Below are positions 59,536 through 64,000 of a stretch of DNA of 64,000 nucleotides, piece by piece; positions within the stretch are counted from its first letter, which is position 1; each line of letters opens with the position of its first letter. Below the pieces are notes generated by a model. It had not been told where the DNA came from. It saw only the letters and a program-made list of their open reading frames with translations, and ran no database searches. Where the stretch lies: positions 58,546 to 122,545 of IMG/VR virus record IMGVR_UViG_3300024262_000017; one strand, written 5' to 3'. The stretch is from a virus. The translations under genes and the position numbers were made by a program.

Positions 59536-60705
59536 ATGAACTCCCTTACTGAAGCGTATCAAAGAGGCATTGAAGCTTGCTACGCAGAAAAGGTAGGGAG
59601 TGTCAACTTTCCAAAAACAGCAGCCCTGTATCATGGATCCCCAGAGAAGATAGACAAGCTGGAACCGCGTAACTACCACGGCGACCCTAAAGTCCCTGCG
59701 GCGGTGTTTGCGTCGCCGTCACGTGAGTTTGCGCTGGCATATTCCGGGGGCAAGTGGGGAGATAGAGATATCGAGCAGGGTACGCACTCAGAGACAGACG
59801 ATTTTAGTGACGCGCGCATTGACTTGCGAGAGATGCATCCCGGGGCATTCGAAGAAACGTTCCAACGCCCAGGGTACATGTATGAGCTCCCCGCGGAAAG
59901 CTTCACAGCTTCGCCTCGACATGGAACGCCTTGGGAACAAGTCAGCTCTACTGCTGTGATTCCTGAACGCGTAAGGAAAATAAAAAACGTAGCGAGAGCA
60001 CTGCAGGCTGCTAAGAACATACGGATGCTTCCTTATGATGAAGAAGAAAGCCGCAGGCTCATGCTTAGTGACCGGCGCATAAAGAGACTCATGGAGCTGT
60101 CGCCGGCTGATAGGGAAGATTATTTATCTTGGTATGCCGAGAAGACGCCGCCTGCACTCATGCCTGACTTAGAAAAACTCAGGGAGCGGGTCAGTGTTGC
60201 TAAGACAGCAGCGCTCGCAACGCGCCCCCGCGCTGAGTTGTTTGCACGAAAAGACGGCAAGATACTGTCAGGGCTATTCCCGCAGCAGGGAATAGGTGTG
60301 TACGGTGGCGGTGTTGACCCAGGTGAAGACCCGGCCGAGGCAGCTCGCAGGGAGTTTCTTGAGGAAGCCGGATACAACGTAGAGAACGTAAGGCCTATCG
60401 ACGTTCCAGCCTTTAGGCAGCGCTGGTTGAAAGCGCACAGCTCTCCGAAGCAACTCCGGCGAAAAGAGGAGTTTCCCGGAGGGACCCTGACTCGTGCCTA
60501 CGTGGGTGACATCGTAGGAGACAAACAGGGCCTCGGTGAGGACCACTCTTCTTGGCTCAAAGATGTGCAGTTCCGGCCGGTAGATGAACTACTGGATATT
60601 CAGCGCGGGTCTTTGAACGTAGGGACACCACCTGAACGCAGGCTACGTGATTATCGTTTACAGGTACTGGAAGCCCTCAAAATGATGGACGAAAAAAGAA
60701 CTTGA
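59536..60705 (+). CDS. AYxxG-tagged ADP-ribosyltransferase-like/Nudix fusion protein
   Basis: The 389-residue protein has three parts. Residues 1-24 are the shared tag (NSLTEAYQRGIEACYAEKVG). Residues about 31-170 begin LYHGSPEKIDKLEP and contain VFASPSREFALAY and a later MYELPAESF, resembling an ART-fold (ADP-ribosyltransferase-like) domain; no catalytic residue is certain. Residues about 229-385 are a Nudix hydrolase with an exact Nudix box: GGVDPGEDPAEAARREFLEE then AG. KTAAL occurs at 27-31 and 223-227, just before each domain. The fusion would pair NAD-dependent modification with cleavage of an NDP-X product. T4 Alt, packaged and injected, is the functional parallel (inference). Confidence 0.78.
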   Translation: MNSLTEAYQRGIEACYAEKVGSVNFPKTAALYHGSPEKIDKLEPRNYHGDPKVPAAVFASPSREFALAYSGGKWGDRDIEQGTHSETDDFSDARIDLREMHPGAFEETFQRPGYMYELPAESFTASPRHGTPWEQVSSTAVIPERVRKIKNVARALQAAKNIRMLPYDEEESRRLMLSDRRIKRLMELSPADREDYLSWYAEKTPPALMPDLEKLRERVSVAKTAALATRPRAELFARKDGKILSGLFPQQGIGVYGGGVDPGEDPAEAARREFLEEAGYNVENVRPIDVPAFRQRWLKAHSSPKQLRRKEEFPGGTLTRAYVGDIVGDKQGLGEDHSSWLKDVQFRPVDELLDIQRGSLNVGTPPERRLRDYRLQVLEALKMMDEKRT

Positions 60706-60730
60706 CGTTTTCGTAGAATGGCATTATCTT
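60702..60730 (+). promoter_or_regulatory. Sigma-70-like promoter
   Basis: TTGACG (60702-60707), 17-bp spacer, TATCTT (60725-60730). An ATG at 60740 is exactly 10 nt from the -10 box, the same spacing as at the RuvC-like gene. The transcript would end at the terminator at 61141. Confidence 0.5.
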
Positions 60731-60739
60731 TGTGAGCTC

Positions 60740-61078
60740 ATGACAAAGAATCGCAAGCAGCCAGGTACGCTCAACACCACGGATGGGCATAGCCCTCCTT
60801 GCCCCTGTGGTGGCTGCACAACAACGCACAAGGTTGATGAACAATGTGGGAGCATGGTGTGGCTCGGCCAGCTACTCTCCGGGGCTGGTAGGGGCACACC
60901 TGGTAGGCCGGGACGTGGGGCAGCAACGTTGTCCTCAGCTGAGAGGCTGAAGGCCCTCACAACGATGCAATGCTCTGTAGGACCTCGAAGACCTGCTGTG
61001 AGGAATTTGAGGAATGTCCTGGTAACCCCGCCTACATCGCCAGCATCGCCTGCGTGGCGGGAGGGGCTTCATGTTTAG
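60740..61078 (+). CDS. Doubtful 112-residue ORF, or a non-coding transcript
   Basis: The frame starts with a nearly leaderless ATG after a good promoter. The product is Gly/Pro/Arg/Thr-rich, has CPCGGCTTTHKVDEQC near the start and no similarity I recognise. Its 3' part includes a copy of the dispersed repeat (61039-61058). The transcript could equally be an RNA without coding function. Confidence 0.3.
   Translation: MTKNRKQPGTLNTTDGHSPPCPCGGCTTTHKVDEQCGSMVWLGQLLSGAGRGTPGRPGRGAATLSSAERLKALTTMQCSVGPRRPAVRNLRNVLVTPPTSPASPAWREGLHV
61039..61058 (+). repeat. Copy of a dispersed 20-bp motif
   Basis: GCCAGCATCGCCTGCGTGGC. Close relatives are at 42687-42706 (plus), 62011-62030 (minus) and 62140-62159 (plus, diverged). 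Outside this family the stretch 61182-61338 shows nothing I can name. Confidence 0.6.
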
Positions 61079-61140
61079 CTCCGACCGACCCCGTTGCGTG
61101 GTTGCGTGGCAACAGCGAAACCTGGTTGAACTTGCGGTAA

Positions 61141-61181
61141 GGCATGAGAATGAGGTAACTCCTTGTTCTCATGCCTTTTTT
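61141..61181 (+). terminator. Intrinsic terminator
   Basis: GGCATGAGAA (61141-61150) pairs with TTCTCATGCC (61166-61175), followed by TTTTTT. Confidence 0.9.
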
Positions 61182-61338
61182 GTATCTACTCCCCAAAATG
61201 GGTGTGACAAAGTGGCGCGATTTGGTCAAAACGCCATGGATTTTTCAAAAACGCATTATCAGGTAGTTAGGAGCAACTGACACTAAAAGTGCCCGGTCGC
61301 TAATATAAAATAACCCACCGAATCTGAAGCACAATCGA

Positions 61339-61563
61339 CCTCACCCCGAGAAGTATCGTGTGAAGCGCCAAATACCCCCATATATTTGAATTGTGACCCC
61401 TGTAAAGGTATGGTCACATATTGTAATGTAGTGTAGGGTGAGGTATGGGGAGAGGTGTGCATGACGTATAAGGAAAGGTAGGATATTATCTCACAAAAAA
61501 GAAAAAACGTGCTCACATACATGTATATATTTGGCGCTTCCCAGGATAATTCTCGGGGTGAGG
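61339..61563. repeat. 36-bp inverted repeat flanking a 153-bp spacer
   Basis: The left arm (61339-61374) and right arm (61528-61563) are inverted copies with 33 of 36 positions matching; each contains CCTCACCCCGAG/CTCGGGGTGAGG and GAAGCGCCAAATA/TATTTGGCGCTTC. The spacer is AT-rich at its ends and holds another GGGTGAGGTA near 61435 and a GTGACC/GGTCAC pair. An AT repeat (TATATATATATA) follows the right arm. No gene is present. It suits a replication origin or a regulatory/packaging locus. Confidence 0.8.
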
Positions 61564-61731
61564 TAAAATATATATATATATAGGGGACTTAGGTTTTTAG
61601 CGAACAGGGCACTTTTCATTTTTCCTGCTGTAAGTACCTGAAACTGCGTTTTTGTCAAATTTTTGAGGGGGGGTGTTTTCGTCACTCAAAGTGTTGCAAT
61701 CGGTATACACTCGTACCTTTTCCTACACTAC

Positions 61732-61816
61732 TTTGTGACACGCTTCTACTTATTCGTGACACGATAGTGCCATACATTTGGGTTTGTGTTACCTTCTTCC
61801 TGTTTCGTGACACGAT
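61732..61816. repeat. Three GTGACAC-type repeats (iteron- or operator-like)
   Basis: TTCGTGACACGAT occurs at 61753-61765 and 61804-61816, and TTTGTGACACGCT at 61732-61744. The full copies contain the dyad TCGTG-A-CACGA, as expected for a dimeric DNA-binding protein. They lie in gene-free DNA near the inverted repeat. The rest of 61564-61843 shows only AT-rich tracts and one G run. Confidence 0.65.
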
Positions 61817-61843
61817 TTAGGGGTAAGGGTAGCCGGGAGGGTC

Positions 61844-62038
61844 ATGAACTTTGAAGCGAAGCCACTATTCCCCGGGCGGGAAGGGCAGGCTCTGCTCCCA
61901 GGAAGCTTGGAGGGCTGGGTTCAACCAAAGGGGCTTGCCAGCCGGTCAGCTCAGCAGAGGGCTCCTACGCAGCTCAGAGAGCGAGTAACACGATTGTATG
62001 GTCACCTATGGCCACGCAGGCAATGTTGGCGACCCTGA
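61844..62038 (+). CDS. Doubtful 64-residue ORF
   Basis: ATG 61844 follows GGGAGG with good spacing, but the product (Pro/Arg/Gln-rich) looks unlike a folded protein and the DNA has a GGCTGG/CCAGCC hairpin. It may instead be part of a non-coding region. Confidence 0.25.
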   Translation: MNFEAKPLFPGREGQALLPGSLEGWVQPKGLASRSAQQRAPTQLRERVTRLYGHLWPRRQCWRP

Positions 62039-62088
62039 AGAGGAGCAAAGTTCTCCGGGTCGAAGGATTGACGCAGTGCGTAACGTAC

Positions 62089-62160
62089 CTTTGCTTACAG
62101 TGTGCTACAGTGTGCTACACTGTTTACACCGTGAGCGTCGCCAGCGTTGCCGGCGTGGTC
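62089..62160 (+). promoter_or_regulatory. TGTGCTACAG tandem repeats and a diverged dispersed motif
   Basis: TGTGCTACAG, TGTGCTACAC and TGTTTACAC follow one another (about 62100-62129), with a dispersed-motif copy at 62140-62159. They lie upstream of the 62231 membrane protein gene and could bind a regulator. Confidence 0.4.
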
Positions 62161-62230
62161 AGCCAGGGTAGGTCATGGTTGACCCAGTGGAAATAATACA
62201 GTACCAACATAAACCAGGAGGAGGTGAACG

Positions 62231-62521
62231 ATGAACCGCGGTTACGGCTGGTCAGCAGTGGAGTGGATGTTTTGTTTCGTGGTATCAGCTGCACTTATAG
62301 GAGGCATCATTGCTCTCCTCTACAATGGTAATGGTAGTGGAGACCCAGCGCAGACGGAGCAGGCCACGCGGGATGTTCTCCCAGGAAAGGTGAGCGTTGT
62401 TTGCATTGAGGGCTTTGAGTATCTCTACGTGCAGAGCAAATGGGAGCACCGTTCCCGGGCAGGCCTGGCTCCGAAGTGGGACAAAGAAGGGAAGCCTTCA
62501 AGGTGTCGAGCTGAGAAGTGA
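62231..62521 (+). CDS. Small single-pass membrane protein
   Basis: ATG 62231 follows AGGAGGAGG. The 96-residue protein has one N-terminal transmembrane segment (about 10-31) and a soluble C-terminus with two Cys (V-C-I-E and S-R-C-R). N-out or N-in topology is open. It converges with the tagged gene 62529-62897. Confidence 0.65.
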   Translation: MNRGYGWSAVEWMFCFVVSAALIGGIIALLYNGNGSGDPAQTEQATRDVLPGKVSVVCIEGFEYLYVQSKWEHRSRAGLAPKWDKEGKPSRCRAEK

Positions 62522-62528
62522 AAGGCTA

Positions 62529-62897
62529 TTAGATAGCGCGGCTTACAACATTGAGGTTGTTCGAGGGGTCACCCAGGCTGAAGCCATATCCACCACCCTC
62601 AGCAGGTGCTGGTGCTTTCAATTGTGGTCTTGGGCCTGCGCCTAAACGAAGATTGCGGCTATTCTTCAAGCGTTTCAGTGCAGCACCACCAAGGGCACCC
62701 AGGCCGGCGCCGCCGACACCGCCGAGCAATGCACGTTGAAGCATCTTACCCTCGGGTGCCGTGGCAGCACCAATACCACCACCGAGAGCAGCGCCACCGA
62801 GTGCATGGGCCAGCATGGGCTTCAATGCCCCCTCTTTCATGAGACCTGCATCGACCATTGCGATTTTGATACCGAGTTCATAAGCGGGATTGTTCAT
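62529..62897 (-). CDS. AYxxG-tagged glycine-rich protein (minus strand)
   Basis: The 122-residue protein starts MNNPAYELGIKIAMVDAGLM, followed by Gly/Ala-rich segments (about 30-75) and a basic then Pro/Gly-rich tail. The leader before ATG 62897 (GGAGAACAACTACA) is almost the same as that of the neighbour at 63335, so the two are tandem duplicates. Confidence 0.73.
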   Translation of the reverse strand: MNNPAYELGIKIAMVDAGLMKEGALKPMLAHALGGAALGGGIGAATAPEGKMLQRALLGGVGGAGLGALGGAALKRLKNSRNLRLGAGPRPQLKAPAPAEGGGYGFSLGDPSNNLNVVSRAI

Positions 62898-62921
62898 TGT
62901 AGTTGTTCTCCTGTTTTAGAC

Positions 62922-63335
62922 TTAGGGGTTTAACGGACTACGTGACCTGTTGACGCCGCGAGAAACGGATTTGCCACCTGCAGCACCCATCAAAGCCGGC
63001 AGCGCAACAGAAGACGCGCCCAGTGTACCAAGGCCACCTAGTCCGTAAGCAAGTGCTTTTCCTTTTGTGCCTTGCCTTGCAGCATTTACACCCATACGCA
63101 TTAGCCCAGCTGCAGGTTCGAAACCTGCGTGCCCCAATGTAGCGCCACCGATGGCACCCAATGTGCCACCACCAAGTGCACCGGTAATCCGGTTGCCTTC
63201 TCCAGAAGCGAGAGCTCCGGAAAGAGCACCAACACCCCCACCTAAGAGTGCTCTGTGTAACCCACTCGATTCTTTGACAAGGCCGGCATCGACCATCGCA
63301 CACTGAACACCGTATTCGTAGGCTTCTTTGAGCAT
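62922..63335 (-). CDS. AYxxG-tagged glycine-rich protein (minus strand), paralog
   Basis: ATG 63335 is chosen because the tag MLKEAYEYGVQCAMVDAGL starts there and the leader matches that of 62897. The 137-residue protein has repeated Gly/Ala segments (about 30-75, 95-120) and a basic end (SRGVNRSRSPLNP). Its tag is most like that of the head-cluster protein at 4520 (MLKVAYQLGVQAA), linking both loci. Confidence 0.74.
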   Translation of the reverse strand: MLKEAYEYGVQCAMVDAGLVKESSGLHRALLGGGVGALSGALASGEGNRITGALGGGTLGAIGGATLGHAGFEPAAGLMRMGVNAARQGTKGKALAYGLGGLGTLGASSVALPALMGAAGGKSVSRGVNRSRSPLNP

Positions 63336-63378
63336 TGTAGTTGTTTTCCTTTTCGCACAAATCTTAGGAGGTTTTCTG

Positions 63379-63873
63379 ATGAATGACAACCTGATTGTTT
63401 GCGACACACCTGACAAGATTCACATGTTCAGCCTGTTATCGATGAAGGGCCGGCTGAAGCTGGAGATGAAGGGACTGCGCTTCAAGCCTATCCAGGGGCA
63501 GAGCACTGCAAGCGTTGTCAAGAAGATGTTTGGGCTAAAAAAAGGCTGCCGCAATGAAAAAGCACTAGCGATGCTGGAAGCTGAAATCGAGCGGCTACAA
63601 AACGTGAAAGAAGAGAAAGAGGAAGAACCAGTAGAAGCGCTACCGTTGCGACGAGTACCTTTATATAAGCAGTTTGTGGGTGCCACAGTGACTGAGGTTT
63701 CTCAGGTTCCCTCGACCGTTGTTGGAGGCGTTACTCTGCTATTCACGCTGAAGAAGTCTACGAAAGAACAGGGTATCGTAGAGACACGTATCACCGTCTA
63801 CACTGACAACCATGATGTTCAAGAAGGGGTAGACTATCACGTTTACACTGAAACTGGAGGGGATGATGGATGA
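63379..63873 (+). CDS. Protein of unknown function
   Basis: ATG 63379 follows TTAGGAGG. The 164-residue protein has a basic beta-rich N-terminus, a Glu-rich helix (EAEIERLQNVKEEKEEEP, about 77-94) and a beta-rich C-terminal part. It diverges from the tagged gene over 43 bp and overlaps the next gene. Confidence 0.65.
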   Translation: MNDNLIVCDTPDKIHMFSLLSMKGRLKLEMKGLRFKPIQGQSTASVVKKMFGLKKGCRNEKALAMLEAEIERLQNVKEEKEEEPVEALPLRRVPLYKQFVGATVTEVSQVPSTVVGGVTLLFTLKKSTKEQGIVETRITVYTDNHDVQEGVDYHVYTETGGDDG

Positions 63874-64000
63874 TTATAAACTCAACAAGGCACAACTTTT
63901 GGAGAAGATGAAGGCCAATTCAGGAGTGTACTTGAGTGAAGTCACGCCTGAATTGTTGGACGAGGCTGGGCTGTGGGCATGTGTTGCGCTGTTGCCCAAG
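63866..64000 (+). CDS. N-terminal part of a gene cut by the window end
   Basis: The frame from ATG 63866 (or 63863), after GGAGGGG, is open to the end (45 codons: MDDYKLNKAQLLEKMKANSG and onward). It overlaps the previous stop. The product is unidentified. Confidence 0.55.
   Translation, partial: MDDYKLNKAQLLEKMKANSGVYLSEVTPELLDEAGLWACVALLPK

Overview
The window is a 64 kb piece of the genome of a tailed bacteriophage (Caudoviricetes). The evidence is a terminase large subunit, a tape measure protein and a full contractile-tail baseplate set (gp25-like wedge, baseplate-J-like protein, hub, tailspike), so the virion is almost certainly a myovirus. Genes are tightly packed, often joined by ATGA or TAATG overlaps, and mostly carry strong Shine-Dalgarno sites. 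Portal, major capsid and DNA polymerase genes are not here, so this is part of a larger genome, possibly jumbo class (inference). I found no tRNA, rRNA, CRISPR array, integrase or transposase. The host cannot be named; a possible spanin-like pair hints at a Gram-negative.

Region 1 (1-12.3 kb): the minus strand carries terL, three head-proximal genes of unclear role and two virion-like genes. Two plus-strand islands are embedded: a MoxR-type AAA+ ATPase, and an operon of a metallopeptidase/VWA protein with a long Gly-Glu repeat, a Cys-rich protein, a retron-type reverse transcriptase and a second Cys-rich protein. Region 2 (12.3-14 kb, plus): RuvC-like resolvase, a stand-alone TSCPD-domain protein and small proteins. 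Region 3 (14-37.8 kb, minus): the tail operon, from assembly chaperones (with a -1 frameshift signal) through tape measure, tail/baseplate proteins, a sigma-factor-like protein, a wall amidase and baseplate wedge proteins to a beta-helix tailspike and two envelope proteins. Region 4 (37.9-44.9 kb, plus): membrane metalloprotease, family 4 uracil-DNA glycosylase, DinG/XPD-like helicase and small Zn-ribbon proteins. Region 5 (44.9-56.7 kb): about 1 kb of highly structured non-coding DNA, then many small accessory genes separated by intrinsic terminators and at least two more small-RNA candidates. Region 6 (56.7-64 kb): a paralogous array of glycine-rich proteins sharing an N-terminal AYxxG-type segment, ending in an ADP-ribosyltransferase-like/Nudix fusion; then about 1.5 kb of repeat-rich, gene-poor DNA, then more tagged paralogs.

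Most notable: (a) at least nine proteins share the same short N-terminal segment, followed by glycine-zipper domains or, in one case, by enzyme domains, suggesting a tag for virion-packaged, ejected proteins; (b) a 44.97-45.94 kb candidate large ornate RNA with two tandem subdomains whose closing stems differ in sequence but both pair; (c) the retron-type RT operon next to a MoxR/VWA pair; (d) a -1 frameshift site with slippery heptamer and hairpin; (e) a 36-bp inverted repeat and GTGACAC repeats in the gene-poor segment, a possible origin.
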